Of a DNA stretch of 64,000 bases, positions 1 to 7,762 are shown in pieces. Within the stretch, counting starts at the first letter, position 1; every line of letters starts with the position of its first letter. The notes beneath the pieces were generated by a model. It worked only from the letters and a program-made list of their open reading frames with translations, did not search any database and was not told the DNA's origin. The DNA comes from JAGIBJ01 sp032119795 (GTDB taxonomy: Bacteria > Actinomycetota > Thermoleophilia > Solirubrobacterales > Solirubrobacteraceae). A program made the translations under genes and the position numbers. Where the stretch lies: NCBI GenBank assembly GCA_032119795.1, contig JAUMFO010000016.1, positions 62,001 through 126,000 of the forward strand, written 5' to 3'.

Positions 1-85
1 CCTTGCCGGTCGTGTTCGGAGCGGCCCAGGCGCTGACGCCGATCGCGAGTCGCAGGGCTGAGAGGGCGGTTCCGGGCGTGGGCAT
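1..85 (-). CDS. Partial protein, N-terminus only (possible small membrane protein)
   Basis: A minus-strand reading frame opens at an ATG at 83-85 and runs off the left edge after 28 residues. It begins MPTPGTALSALRLAIGVSAW. The Leu/Ala/Gly-rich 'RLAIGVSAWAAP' stretch looks like the first helix of a small membrane protein, a pattern I associate with DUF4267-like proteins, but 28 residues cannot settle this. The 145 bases between it and the next gene hold no other frame I would call. It could also be a chance open frame. Confidence 0.4.
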   Translation of the reverse strand, partial: MPTPGTALSALRLAIGVSAWAAPNTTGK

Positions 86-230
86 GCGAGGGCTCCGTTC
101 GAGGTGAGCCACGCGGTCGGCGGTGGCCCTTCGAGAACCTACCGCGAGCACTCCGGGCCGCTAGGGAAATACGCCGCTCGCCACACGCCTCCGACGCGCG
201 GCTGCGCCGGCACAGGGTTCGACCCCAGCG

Positions 231-1052
231 TCAGCTCGTGCAGCTGACGCTGGTGCTCGTCCAGCTGCTCGTCCACTGCGCCCCGACGCGCGGCTGGCCC
301 GCGACGGGCTCCACCGTCACCCGGTTGGTGGCGGCGCCGCCGCACTCGTCGCCGTCGCCGTCGACATTGGTGATCGACAGCGTGTCGGAGAACTCCGGGC
401 CCTTCAGTGCCGCCCAGCGTCCGATCAGGACGCGGCGGCCCACAGCCTTGAGCGGGTCACGCAGCCCTTGCGGGTAGGACAGGACGTCGCCCGCCGTCAG
501 GTTCGGCAGGTCGGTCACGCCCGGCACGACGGGCGCCGCGGCCCCGGGTGTGCCGGCGCCGACGAGCTGCGGGTCGTCGGCGGGCGACTGGGCGCCCATC
601 ATCACCGTGCCCTTCGTCGTCACCCAGGCGACCGTCTGCCCGTACGCCTGCAGTCGACTGACGCGTGTGTCGAGCGTTCCCGTGGGGCCGGTCGTCGGTC
701 GCACGCCCTTCAGCCAGGTGCCGTACGGGCCGTCGGCTGCGTAGATCACGTCGCTCTTGGCGCCGTCGGCGGCGGCTTTGCGCACCGTCCAGACGACCGT
801 CGATCCGTCAAACGCCAGCTTGCTTTGCTTCGTCCACGGCCCGATCTTGCGCGAGACGGGTGGGTCGCCGTAGTACGCGGTGCACACGTAGAGGTTGCCG
901 GCGCCCGTCCAGACCACTCCACCGGCCGAGCGCGCAAGCTCTCCCTGGTGCTTCGGACACCTCGGGTCGGCGGCCTTGGCGACGGGAGCGACCGCGCCAG
1001 CCACCAGACCCAGGGCCAGAGCAAGGACGACGGATCGAGAGAGACGTGACAT
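231..1052 (-). CDS. Secreted protein of unknown function, paralogue of the divergent neighbour
   Basis: 273 residues. The start MSRLSRSVV is followed by a hydrophobic signal peptide ending near AKAAD, so the protein is exported. The mature part begins with a Cys-containing segment, 'RCPKHQGELARSAGG', then alternates short strand-like segments rich in W, V and T. This suggests a beta-propeller-like or all-beta fold. The divergent neighbour at 1178 has the same opening (PCPKQPGEVARSQG) and the same 'VxAxGxxVAWVTTxGTV' block, so the two are paralogues. A TACCGT hexamer at 1061-1066 (minus strand) ends 8 nt before the ATG, which supports this start and a leaderless transcript. No catalytic motif is recognisable. 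Confidence 0.75.
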   Translation of the reverse strand: MSRLSRSVVLALALGLVAGAVAPVAKAADPRCPKHQGELARSAGGVVWTGAGNLYVCTAYYGDPPVSRKIGPWTKQSKLAFDGSTVVWTVRKAAADGAKSDVIYAADGPYGTWLKGVRPTTGPTGTLDTRVSRLQAYGQTVAWVTTKGTVMMGAQSPADDPQLVGAGTPGAAAPVVPGVTDLPNLTAGDVLSYPQGLRDPLKAVGRRVLIGRWAALKGPEFSDTLSITNVDGDGDECGGAATNRVTVEPVAGQPRVGAQWTSSWTSTSVSCTS

Positions 1053-1177
1053 GGCTGGGAACGGTAGGTGCGGGCCGCCGCCGCTCCAAGGACGCGGGGG
1101 CCAGCCCAGATACCAGAAGCATCTGCCGCCGGTGGGGCGCCCGTGACCGCGCTGCACCGCGACGCTACGTTGCTGCC

Positions 1178-2041
1178 ATGCCAGCCCGCCTGACGCCCCA
1201 CCGCCACCCGATCCGCAAGCGCCGGGGCGCGGCGATCACCACCGCCCTCATCGCCGCCGCAGCACTCGCGCCGGCGACCAGCATCGCCGCGACGCGGGTG
1301 CCGTGCCCGAAGCAGCCGGGCGAGGTTGCGCGCTCGCAGGGCGCCGCCTTGTGGGTGCGCGACGGCGTGCTGTATGGCTGCGCGCCGGCCGTGCGCAGCA
1401 AGGTCGCCGCCTACCGAGCCACACAGCGCACCAAGATCAAACTCGGCACGTGGACCGAGGGGTCGGTCGCGTCGCTGAGCAAGATCGACGCCGTCTGGAC
1501 CGAACGGACGGTCTCCGATGACGGCTCCGTCGCCGATCGCATCTGGGCGTTTGATCTGCGCCGCGGCAAGGCGTGGCTGCGCGGCATCACCGCGCTGCCA
1601 GCCGCCTCCGACGACGGCGCGGAGGTCGTCGCCGTGCGGGCCGCAAGCGACATCGCCGCCTGGGTGACGTCCTCCGGCACGGTGGTACTGCGGGCGCGAG
1701 AGAGTGAGGACGAGCTGGTCGATCTCGGGATCGGCGGCCTGCTCGTCGGCGACAAGGATCCCGGCGTGGCGGGTGCAGGCCTGGTCCCGGAGGCCCAGCT
1801 CGTTGAGACCAAGCGGCGGGTGGTCGTGGGCTCGTGGCCCGAGCAGGTCGACGCCCTCGCGCGCACCCTGAAGTTCCAGATCGACGAGTTCGTGGGCAGC
1901 GACGAGACCGAGTGCTCCGTGACGCTCGTCTGGAAGCTGACCGTTCGCCCGGTCGACGGTGGCCCGCGCGTCGGTGCGACCTGGGCCGCCAACAACGACG
2001 AACTCCCGTCCGATTGCAGCCGGCCGACGCTGCCTCGCTGA
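1178..2041 (+). CDS. Secreted protein of unknown function, paralogue of the upstream divergent gene
   Basis: 287 residues. A basic N-terminus (MPARLTPHRHPIRKRRG) and an Ala-rich hydrophobic segment to about residue 37 form a signal peptide. The mature protein begins 'TRVPCPKQPGEVARSQG', matching the divergent neighbour. The C-terminal third contains 'VTLVWKLTVRPVDGGPRVGATW', resembling the neighbour's 'RVTVEPVAGQPRVGAQW'. Four Cys are present, including one near the C-terminus, so disulphides are possible. A TACGTT hexamer at 1166-1171 lies 6 nt before the ATG with no Shine-Dalgarno sequence, supporting a leaderless start here. Function unknown; the tandem divergent duplication suggests shared regulation. 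Confidence 0.75.
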   Translation: MPARLTPHRHPIRKRRGAAITTALIAAAALAPATSIAATRVPCPKQPGEVARSQGAALWVRDGVLYGCAPAVRSKVAAYRATQRTKIKLGTWTEGSVASLSKIDAVWTERTVSDDGSVADRIWAFDLRRGKAWLRGITALPAASDDGAEVVAVRAASDIAAWVTSSGTVVLRARESEDELVDLGIGGLLVGDKDPGVAGAGLVPEAQLVETKRRVVVGSWPEQVDALARTLKFQIDEFVGSDETECSVTLVWKLTVRPVDGGPRVGATWAANNDELPSDCSRPTLPR

Positions 2042-2049
2042 CTTGGCAG

Positions 2050-2958
2050 CTAGCCCGCGATGACGGGGAGTTCGGCGCTGAGCGTCGTCGCGGCGTACCA
2101 GCCGACGGTCACCCGGTAGCGGCCCGGCGACGCGTTGCTGGGCACGACGATCGTGCCCGTCCACCGCAGGCCGGGGCCGAGCGAGATCGGGACCGGTGAG
2201 AAGAAGATCGGCGGCCAGTTGATGACCGGCTCCCAGCCTTGGTTCCAGCCGGTGCCGTCGTAGCGCTGCCACGAGAAGCTCGGGCCGCCATAGACGCACC
2301 GCGGCGAGGTGTTCTCCACCTCGAAGCTGCGGCGTTCGCCACGGACGGCGGGCGCCTGCGAGATGTGGAGGATGGCCGTCGGCGGGCGAGGATCACGGAC
2401 CTCCGTCGCCAGGTCGCACGTGGAGGCGACCGGCGTGGCGTCGGGCACGATCGGTGCGGCCCCGTCCTCGTAGGGGACGGGCGCAGGGGCGGGCGCCGGC
2501 GTTGGCACGGGCACCGGCTCAGGGACGGGCGCAGGGGCCTCCACGATCGGGGCGAGCGGGAAGGCCGTGCGCAGCGCCGAACGCGACTGCAGGCCGCCGA
2601 TGCGGATCGTCGCCCGGTAGCGACGGCCGGCCTGCTTCGGAAGCTGGAACGTGATGCGGCCAGCCTTGATGCGGCGCTGCTTCACCACGCGCAGCACCCG
2701 ACCGGACTTGCTGAGACGCACGACGCGCACCGAGACGCGCTTGCGCGCCCTGGGCCGCTTCCCGCGGACGCGCACGACGAGCTTGGAGCCAGGCGTCACC
2801 CGGCTCGACGGCGTCGCCACCGACCACGAAAGCTCGATGCCCGCGGCCTTGAGCTCAGCATCGGTCGTGCGTGCGAGCGCGCCCGCGGGCGCTCCGAGCG
2901 CGAGCACCGACGCAGCCGCAAGCGGCCCGGCCAGGGAACGATGGAGCGGCTGCACCAC
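2050..2958 (-). CDS. Secreted Pro-rich protein with C-terminal beta-sandwich-like domain
   Basis: 302 residues from a GTG at 2956-2958, chosen because a TACGAT hexamer (2966-2971, minus strand) ends 7 nt upstream. The N-terminus (VQPLHRSLAG, then an Ala/Leu-rich stretch to GALA) is a signal peptide. Residues about 30-130 are strand-rich, with many Arg/Val (KLVVRVRGKRPRARKRVSVR). A low-complexity linker of alternating Pro with Ala/Val (APVPEPVPVPTPAPAPAP) follows. The C-terminal 110 residues carry two Cys and the pattern 'WTGTIVVPSNASPGRYRVTV', typical of an extracellular beta-sandwich. Likely cell-surface or secreted; function unknown. Confidence 0.7.
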   Translation of the reverse strand: MVQPLHRSLAGPLAAASVLALGAPAGALARTTDAELKAAGIELSWSVATPSSRVTPGSKLVVRVRGKRPRARKRVSVRVVRLSKSGRVLRVVKQRRIKAGRITFQLPKQAGRRYRATIRIGGLQSRSALRTAFPLAPIVEAPAPVPEPVPVPTPAPAPAPVPYEDGAAPIVPDATPVASTCDLATEVRDPRPPTAILHISQAPAVRGERRSFEVENTSPRCVYGGPSFSWQRYDGTGWNQGWEPVINWPPIFFSPVPISLGPGLRWTGTIVVPSNASPGRYRVTVGWYAATTLSAELPVIAG

Positions 2959-3057
2959 GGCAGGGATCGTAGTCAGAGCGGGCGGCGCCGTGCAACGCGC
3001 CGTGGTGCAACGCACAGTGCATGGGCCAGGACACTCCCTCGACGTGCCGTGAACGAC

Positions 3058-3097
3058 CGAGGCCCGACCCGCTCCTCGTGGAGCGGGCCGGGCCTCG
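3058..3097 (-). terminator. Terminator hairpin downstream of ino1
   Basis: An 18-bp inverted repeat with one mismatch and a TCGT loop. The left arm begins CGAGGCCCG and the right arm ends CGGGCCTCG. It lies 43 bases past the ino1 stop on the minus strand and before the Pro-rich gene. A U tract is absent, as is common in high-GC actinobacteria. Confidence 0.65.
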
Positions 3098-3139
3098 AGG
3101 CACGCTGCGCGCCGCCTGGGGCCGCGCTGGCGGGCGCCG

Positions 3140-4258
3140 TTAGACGGCGGCCACGTCCTTGCCCTTGTAGGCGTGCGTGTCGATGAACTCTTCCGTGTTC
3201 TGGCGGCAGATCTCGTCGGGCGACTGGTTCTTCGGCGACTTCATGAAGTAGCTGGAGGGGCCGTCGATCTGGCCGGAGAGGCCGTGGTTGAGGGCGAGCT
3301 TGCAGCAGCGCACGGCGTCGATGATCACGCCGGCGGAGTTCGGCGAGTCCCACACCTCGAGCTTGAGCTCGGCCACGAGCGGCACGTCGCCGAAGGACTT
3401 GCCCTCGAGGCGGATGTGGGCCCACTTGCGGTCGGTCAGCCACGGCACGTAGTCCGAGGGGCCGATGTACACGTCGGTGTCCGGGAGCTCGCGGCCCATC
3501 ACGGACGTCACGGCCTGCGTCTTGGAGATCTTCTTCGACTCGAGGCGCTCGCGCTCAAGCATGTTGAAGAAGTCCATGTTGCCGCCGACGTTGAGCTGGC
3601 TGGTGCGCTCAAGGTGCACGCCGCGCTCATGGAAGAGGCGGGCCAGCGTGCGGTGCACGATGGTCGCGCCGACCTGCGACTTGATGTCGTCGCCGATGAT
3701 CGGCAGGCCCTTCTCGATGAAGCGGTTGTTCCAGTAGTCCTCGGAGGCGATGAACACCGGGATGCAGTTCACGAAGGCACAGCCGGCCTCGAGGACCTGC
3801 TCGACGTACCACTTGGTGGCCTGCTCCGAACCCACCGGGAGGTAGGACACGACGACGTCGGTCTTGGTCTCCTTGAGGATCTTCACGATGTCGTCGGTCG
3901 GGCCAGGCGCCTTGGAGATCTTCGTCGCCGGGTACTTGCCGATGCCGTCGTGCGTCATGCCGCGGTAGACCTTGACGCCCGTGTTCGTCGGGACGTCGGT
4001 GAACTTGATCGTGTTGTTCGGGTCGGCCCAGATGGCCTCGCCGAGGTCCTTGCCGACCTTCGTCGCGTTGACGTCGAACGCGGCCGTGAACTCGATGTCC
4101 TTGACGTGGTAGCCGCCAAGGGTCGTGTGCATGAGGCCGGGAATGTCCTCGTTGTCGCCCGCATCGGCGTAGTGGTAGACGCCCTGCACGAAGCTGTTGG
4201 CGCAGTTACCGACGCCGATGATCGCGACGCGGACTTTCTCCTGTTGACGGTCAGTCAT
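3140..4258 (-). CDS. ino1: myo-Inositol-1-phosphate synthase (inositol-3-phosphate synthase)
   Basis: 372 residues, close to the usual length of the short actinobacterial Ino1 (about 360-370). The enzyme converts glucose-6-phosphate to 1L-myo-inositol-1-phosphate in an NAD+-dependent reaction in the cytosol, the first step to inositol lipids and inositol thiols. The N-terminal Rossmann motif is 'VAIIGVGNCANSFVQG'. The central segments 'GDDIKSQVGATIVHR', 'QLNVGGNMDFFNM' and 'SPNSAGVIIDAVRC' are hallmarks of the family. It is last in a three-gene minus-strand run, 39 bases after the CDP-alcohol phosphatidyltransferase stop, and a strong hairpin follows it. AGGAG lies 12 nt before the ATG. This neighbourhood points to phosphatidylinositol synthesis. 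Confidence 0.95.
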   Translation of the reverse strand: MTDRQQEKVRVAIIGVGNCANSFVQGVYHYADAGDNEDIPGLMHTTLGGYHVKDIEFTAAFDVNATKVGKDLGEAIWADPNNTIKFTDVPTNTGVKVYRGMTHDGIGKYPATKISKAPGPTDDIVKILKETKTDVVVSYLPVGSEQATKWYVEQVLEAGCAFVNCIPVFIASEDYWNNRFIEKGLPIIGDDIKSQVGATIVHRTLARLFHERGVHLERTSQLNVGGNMDFFNMLERERLESKKISKTQAVTSVMGRELPDTDVYIGPSDYVPWLTDRKWAHIRLEGKSFGDVPLVAELKLEVWDSPNSAGVIIDAVRCCKLALNHGLSGQIDGPSSYFMKSPKNQSPDEICRQNTEEFIDTHAYKGKDVAAV

Positions 4259-4297
4259 GTGCTGGTGGTGCTCCTGGAAAAGGAAGAGAGATGGGGA

Positions 4298-4933
4298 TTA
4301 AGCCTGGGGCTGCTCAGCAGCCGGGGCGGGCGCGAGCAGCGCCTTGCGAACGTGAAGAATGCGCTGAAGCACGGTGATCGTGCTCAGAATGGCAAGGACG
4401 TAGACCGCCGGCTCAAGCACGCCGAGATCGGCGAGGAGGAGTCCGGCAGACAAGATGATGACGCGGCCGGCGCGATTGCCGAAACCGACTTTGCATTCGA
4501 CGCCGAGCGCCTCGGCCCGGGCGCGCGTGTACGACACCATGAGCGACGAGACGATCGCGACGCCGGTCACGGCCGTGGCGAGCTGGTTGCCGTCGGCCGC
4601 GAAGCTCGCCGCGATGACGGTCAGCATCACGCCTTCCTCGATGCGGTCAAGCGTCGAATCCAGGAAGGCGCCGAACGGCGACGCCTTGCCAGACATGCGC
4701 GAGTACTTGCCGTCGAGCATGTCGCAGACGGACCCGATCACAAACGCGACGCCGCCCAAGAAGAGCAGGTCGGCGTAGACGAGGCCGGCGGCGACGAGGC
4801 AGAGCGCCAGGCCCGTCAGCGAGATCGCGTTCGGCGTGAGCCGCGAATCGATCAGGCGGTTGCGCATGACTTCGCTGCGCTCGGCGCTGATGATTCGGGT
4901 GCGCGGCGGAGCGCTGGGCGGGGTGTTGGTCAA
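4298..4933 (-). CDS. CDP-alcohol phosphatidyltransferase (phosphatidylinositol(-phosphate) synthase candidate)
   Basis: 211 residues from a TTG at 4931-4933 that overlaps the upstream TGA stop. An ATG at 4867 would give 189 residues. I prefer the longer form because 'RTRIISAERSEVMRNRLIDS' resembles the usual amphipathic N-terminus of the family. The signature D-x2-D-G-x2-(S)-R-x8-G-x3-D-x3-D is present as 'DMLDGKYSR' followed by 'GAFLDSTLD', with Ser for the usual Ala. Five or so hydrophobic segments indicate an integral membrane enzyme that condenses a CDP-lipid with an alcohol. Next to Ino1, the acceptor is most plausibly inositol or inositol phosphate. Phosphatidylglycerol-phosphate synthase activity cannot be excluded from the motif. 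Confidence 0.88.
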   Translation of the reverse strand: MTNTPPSAPPRTRIISAERSEVMRNRLIDSRLTPNAISLTGLALCLVAAGLVYADLLFLGGVAFVIGSVCDMLDGKYSRMSGKASPFGAFLDSTLDRIEEGVMLTVIAASFAADGNQLATAVTGVAIVSSLMVSYTRARAEALGVECKVGFGNRAGRVIILSAGLLLADLGVLEPAVYVLAILSTITVLQRILHVRKALLAPAPAAEQPQA

Positions 4934-5706
4934 GGAGAGACTCTCGAAGGTTGTTCGGCGGCCCAGGACCAGGCCTCGGGGCGCAGGCGGGCGAGGCCGG
5001 TGGCGGTGGCGGCGCCGACTGCGGCGACCGCAGCGCCAGCCACAGCGTCGAGCCAGAAGTGGTTGCCGGTTGCGACGACGACAAACAGGATGGCAGCCGG
5101 ATAGGTCCACCAGAAGGCACGTACCCACGTCGTCCTCGAGAGCGAGGCGATCGAGAGGCCGATCATGAGGGCGAAACCGATGTGCATCGAGGGCACCGCG
5201 GCGTACGGATTGGCGAAGGCTTCCCAGATGAACTTGCGTGCACCGGAGAAGTCCTGCACCGAATCGTGGAAGCCGTACTCGGCCGGCATCAGGCGCGGCG
5301 GGGCGGTGGGAACGATCAGGTACAGCACGCAGGCCAGCACGAACGACGCGAAGAACATGTTGCGCACGAAGTAGTAGCGGCCGTTGTGGAAGAGGTAGAT
5401 CCACAGCATGCCGCCGAGCGTGACCGTGGTCTGCACGTTGAGGTAGAGCCACGAGAAGACGTCGTCGAGGTAGGGCACCGAGAGCGCCCAGCGCTGCAGC
5501 GCCGGCTCGATGTAGAGCCCGAGTTCGCGCTCCACGTAGACGAGATCCTTGGCGTTGCCGATCGCCTCAAACTTCAGCGCGTTACCGGAGCCGTCGGCCA
5601 GGCCGCGGCCGAGCTGGTAGACGAACAACGCGATCGCAAGCACGACGATTTGCACGACGAGGTCGCGCCAGCCCTTGGGCAGCGTGAGTCGGAGCGGCCG
5701 CGACAT
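4930..5706 (-). CDS. AUR1/PAP2-family membrane protein (inositol-phospholipid phosphotransferase or phosphatase-like)
   Basis: 258 residues with about six membrane segments. The PAP2 catalytic motifs are 'VPSMHIGF' (C2-like, His within PSMH) and 'TGNHFWLDAVAG' (C3-like, His and Asp). This spacing and the PSMH variant are typical of the AUR1/inositol phosphorylceramide synthase-like branch rather than of simple lipid phosphate phosphatases. It is first in the operon with the CDP-alcohol transferase (stop/start overlap) and ino1, so a role in transferring or dephosphorylating inositol-phosphate head groups is an attractive inference. The start at 5706 is supported by TACGAT (5714-5719, minus strand) 7 nt upstream; an earlier in-frame ATG at 5748 precedes this promoter. 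Confidence 0.8.
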   Translation of the reverse strand: MSRPLRLTLPKGWRDLVVQIVVLAIALFVYQLGRGLADGSGNALKFEAIGNAKDLVYVERELGLYIEPALQRWALSVPYLDDVFSWLYLNVQTTVTLGGMLWIYLFHNGRYYFVRNMFFASFVLACVLYLIVPTAPPRLMPAEYGFHDSVQDFSGARKFIWEAFANPYAAVPSMHIGFALMIGLSIASLSRTTWVRAFWWTYPAAILFVVVATGNHFWLDAVAGAAVAAVGAATATGLARLRPEAWSWAAEQPSRVSP

Positions 5707-5798
5707 CGTTCCCATCGTAGGGGCCCGGGACGCTCTGCGTGCCTTCACGGGCGCGGGTATGCGCGCTACGTGCGGGAGCGCACGGAAGGCTCGGTGGT

Positions 5799-6302
5799 CT
5801 ATCCGGCGACGTCGACCGTCGCGTAGAGCCCGCCACGACCGGCGCGAATGCCGATCCCAGCACGGTCAAATGATCCTGAGAGCAGCGTCGCTCGGTGGCC
5901 TGGGGAGTCCATCCAGGCGCGCACGAGATCCGCCGAACGCGCGCTCCCGCTGGCCCAGAACACCACTTCGCCGACGAGGGCGCCGCCCGCGGGGCGTCGC
6001 AGGCGATCGGCGAGGCTCTTCTCACCCGGGAGCTGGTGGCTCAGCGTGCGGCTGCGCACCTGCCACCGCGTATGACGGTCGGCGGCGCGCGTCAGGCCCG
6101 GCGTCAAGTCGAGCGGGCGCAGGCCGTGATCGATCCTGACCTGGTTGATCCGGTGGATCACGTTGCGCTCGCGGCCGTCGACCGACGGGCCGTCGGCCTG
6201 CGCTGCGGCAGGGGAGAAGGAGGCGGCGCCGGTGGTGGCGACCGCGGCTAGGGCAAGTCGGCGCAGGGTGCGCCGACGCGTGCTCGTCTGGGGGGCGGGC
6301 AT
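5799..6302 (-). CDS. CAP-domain (SCP/PR-1/YkwD-like) secreted protein
   Basis: 167 residues. The start is MPAPQTSTRRRTLRR, followed by a signal peptide to about AQADG. The rest is one CAP domain: 'VIHRINQVRIDHGLRPLDLT' is the first helix, with H65/H81-type residues (RHTRW, LSHQL), and 'RAWMDSPGHRATLLSG' is the conserved CAP2-like motif. CAP proteins of this size in actinobacteria are extracellular; most have no proven enzyme activity. GAGAGG lies about 10 nt before the ATG. It is divergent from the PfkB kinase gene. Confidence 0.88.
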   Translation of the reverse strand: MPAPQTSTRRRTLRRLALAAVATTGAASFSPAAAQADGPSVDGRERNVIHRINQVRIDHGLRPLDLTPGLTRAADRHTRWQVRSRTLSHQLPGEKSLADRLRRPAGGALVGEVVFWASGSARSADLVRAWMDSPGHRATLLSGSFDRAGIGIRAGRGGLYATVDVAG

Positions 6303-6434
6303 AACGGGGGGACCTCTCGGGGGGAGTAGAGGGGTTCACCACGTTCTAGCGGCCTGAGCCGGCGAGCCGAGCAAGTCGGCGTGCGTGCGCGCGCCAACGT
6401 GCGCAGACTCACGGCACCCGTAGAGTCCGGGCCA
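6303..6434. promoter_or_regulatory. Divergent intergenic promoter region, CAP gene / PfkB kinase
   Basis: On the plus strand TAGAGT (6421-6426) lies 8 nt before the kinase ATG, consistent with a leaderless transcript. On the minus strand the CAP gene has a G-rich untranslated leader with GAGAGG upstream of the start. No repeat longer than 8 bp was noticed. Confidence 0.45.
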
Positions 6435-7334
6435 ATGCGCATCGTCTGCCTTGGAGAGGCCCTCGTGGATCTGGTCTGCGAGCGGCCCGCAACCGGCCCG
6501 GCCGACGTCGATGCGTTCGTCCCGCACTTCGGTGGGGCGCTGGCCAACGTGGCCGTCCAGGCGGCGCGGCGCGGCGCCGAGGTGGCGATCTGCGGAGGCG
6601 TCGGCGACGACCCGTGGGGACGCTGGCTCGCCGAGCGGCTGCGGGCCGCCGGAGTCGACACCACCGACTTCGTCCTCGACCCAGGCGACCGCACGCCGCT
6701 GGCCCTCGTGACCGTCGACGACAGCGGCGAGCCGAGCTACGCGATCTACGGCTCGACGACCGGCCTCGGCCTCGTCCCCGCTGCCGACCGCATCAAGCCG
6801 GCGATCGAGAAGGCCGGGATCGTGTTGCTGTCGACGAACACGCTGCTTGGCGAGGCGGAGCGTCGACTCACCATGGGCGCGCGCGCCCAGACGCTGGCCG
6901 AGCACAAGAAGCTCGTCGTCGACGCGAACCTGCGCTTGCACCGTTGGGACGACCACGATGAGCTGCGGCGCGAATCCCTGGCGCTGCTCGAGGGCGCGTT
7001 CCTGGCGAAGATGAACGCGACGGAGGCGGAGTTCCTGACGGGCATCGCCGACCCGGTTGCCGCCGCCGAGGCGCTCCGGGCCGACGTCGCCAAGAACGTC
7101 GTCATCACCGCCGGCGAGCGCGGCGCAATCCTGCGCGGTGAGGGCGGCATCGCCCGCGAGGTGCCCGGGATCCCGGTGGTCGTGCGCAACGCCGCCGGCG
7201 CTGGCGACGCGGTGACCGGGGTCCTCCTCGCGCACCTCGCCTCGTCGGGCGGGTACGCGCCGTCGCTGAACGTCGCGCTGCCGGATGCGATGGCGACCGC
7301 CGCCGCGGTCGTGCAGCAGTGGGGCGCCACCTGA
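6435..7334 (+). CDS. PfkB-family carbohydrate kinase (fructokinase/ribokinase-like)
   Basis: 299 residues, normal for the family. The start is MRIVCLGEALVDLV. The first PfkB signature is 'GGALANVAVQAARRGA', with the substrate-binding Gly pair. The second is 'NAAGAGDAVTGVLLAHL', which supplies the anion hole and the catalytic Asp in GAGD. The 'GEALVDLV...FGGALANVA' arrangement is typical of fructokinases, but substrate cannot be assigned from sequence alone. Cytosolic ATP-dependent sugar phosphorylation is expected. It is probably monocistronic or runs into the small antitoxin gene 40 bp downstream, which has its own promoter. The start is fixed by TAGAGT 8 nt upstream. Confidence 0.9.
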   Translation: MRIVCLGEALVDLVCERPATGPADVDAFVPHFGGALANVAVQAARRGAEVAICGGVGDDPWGRWLAERLRAAGVDTTDFVLDPGDRTPLALVTVDDSGEPSYAIYGSTTGLGLVPAADRIKPAIEKAGIVLLSTNTLLGEAERRLTMGARAQTLAEHKKLVVDANLRLHRWDDHDELRRESLALLEGAFLAKMNATEAEFLTGIADPVAAAEALRADVAKNVVITAGERGAILRGEGGIAREVPGIPVVVRNAAGAGDAVTGVLLAHLASSGGYAPSLNVALPDAMATAAAVVQQWGAT

Positions 7335-7346
7335 TGCTCGGAACGG

Positions 7347-7368
7347 CACGTTACGCAACGTGTACCAT
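7347..7368 (+). promoter_or_regulatory. Antitoxin promoter with overlapping operator palindrome
   Basis: The inverted repeat CACGTT-ACGC-AACGTG (7347-7362) directly abuts the -10-like hexamer TACCAT (7363-7368), which ends 6 nt before the antitoxin ATG. This is the layout expected for autorepression by a ribbon-helix-helix protein binding its own leaderless promoter. The binding assignment is inference. Confidence 0.55.
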
Positions 7369-7374
7369 CGGGTC

Positions 7375-7635
7375 ATGCGGCTGAACCTGACGCTCGACGA
7401 CGACCATGCCGCTCTGCTCGTCCGGCTCGCCGAGTCCGCACACGTGCAGCCCGGAACGCTCGCGCGTTCAATGCTGCTGACGGCGCTTGAGCGTACGAGC
7501 GCCGTCGACGAGAGTTCGGCGGGCCCGCTCGACATGCTCGAACTCCTGAACGCGATCCCCGGAGCCTTGGATCGCGTTGAACTCGGTCGCGCGGAGATCG
7601 CCGCCGGGCGCGGCGTCCCGCTCTCCGACCTCTAG
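7375..7635 (+). CDS. Ribbon-helix-helix-type antitoxin-like protein
   Basis: 86 residues, beginning MRLNLTLDDDHAALLVRLAE. The N-terminal beta strand (LNLTLD), followed by two helices with 'VQPGTLARSMLLTALE', fits the ribbon-helix-helix DNA-binding fold of type II antitoxins. The acidic C-terminal half, 'LNAIPGALDRVELGRAEIAAGR', is the kind of tail that wraps a RelE/ParE toxin. A broken RelE/ParE-like frame starts 3 bases after its stop, so this appears to be the surviving partner of a decayed module. An operator-like palindrome sits on its promoter. Confidence 0.7.
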   Translation: MRLNLTLDDDHAALLVRLAESAHVQPGTLARSMLLTALERTSAVDESSAGPLDMLELLNAIPGALDRVELGRAEIAAGRGVPLSDL

Positions 7636-7638
7636 CCA

Positions 7639-7755
7639 ATGGCGTCCGTCCAGATCGCGCCGACCGCGATCACTGATCTCGAAACGCTCCTTGCGTCGCG
7701 GGAACTGCCGGAGGACGCCCGAACGGCCGACCGCGAACGCGGCCGGACGCCGTAG
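7639..7755 (+). pseudogene. Truncated RelE/ParE-like toxin remnant
   Basis: A 38-codon frame starts with ATG 3 bases after the antitoxin stop. Its opening, MASVQIAPTAITDLETLLAS, matches the pattern of the first strand and helix of RelE/ParE toxins (hydrophobic strand, 'P-x-A-x-x-D-L', then helix). The frame stops after 'ERGRTP', where a full toxin would have another 50-60 residues. The endonuclease III ATG follows 8 bases later. The toxin body is therefore missing, by deletion or truncation. A short genuine peptide is the alternative. Confidence 0.5.
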
Positions 7756-7762
7756 CTCGCGC

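Noticed and set aside
205..232. T-loop-like GGGTTCGACCCC suggesting a tRNA end
   Set aside because: No matching 7-bp acceptor stem on either strand around it; it lies just beyond the end of a protein gene.
3173..5104. Long plus-strand open frame of over 600 codons opposite ino1 and the lipid genes
   Set aside because: It is antisense to three well-recognised genes and is rich in Arg, Asp, Val and His, as expected for a shadow of GC-rich coding DNA.
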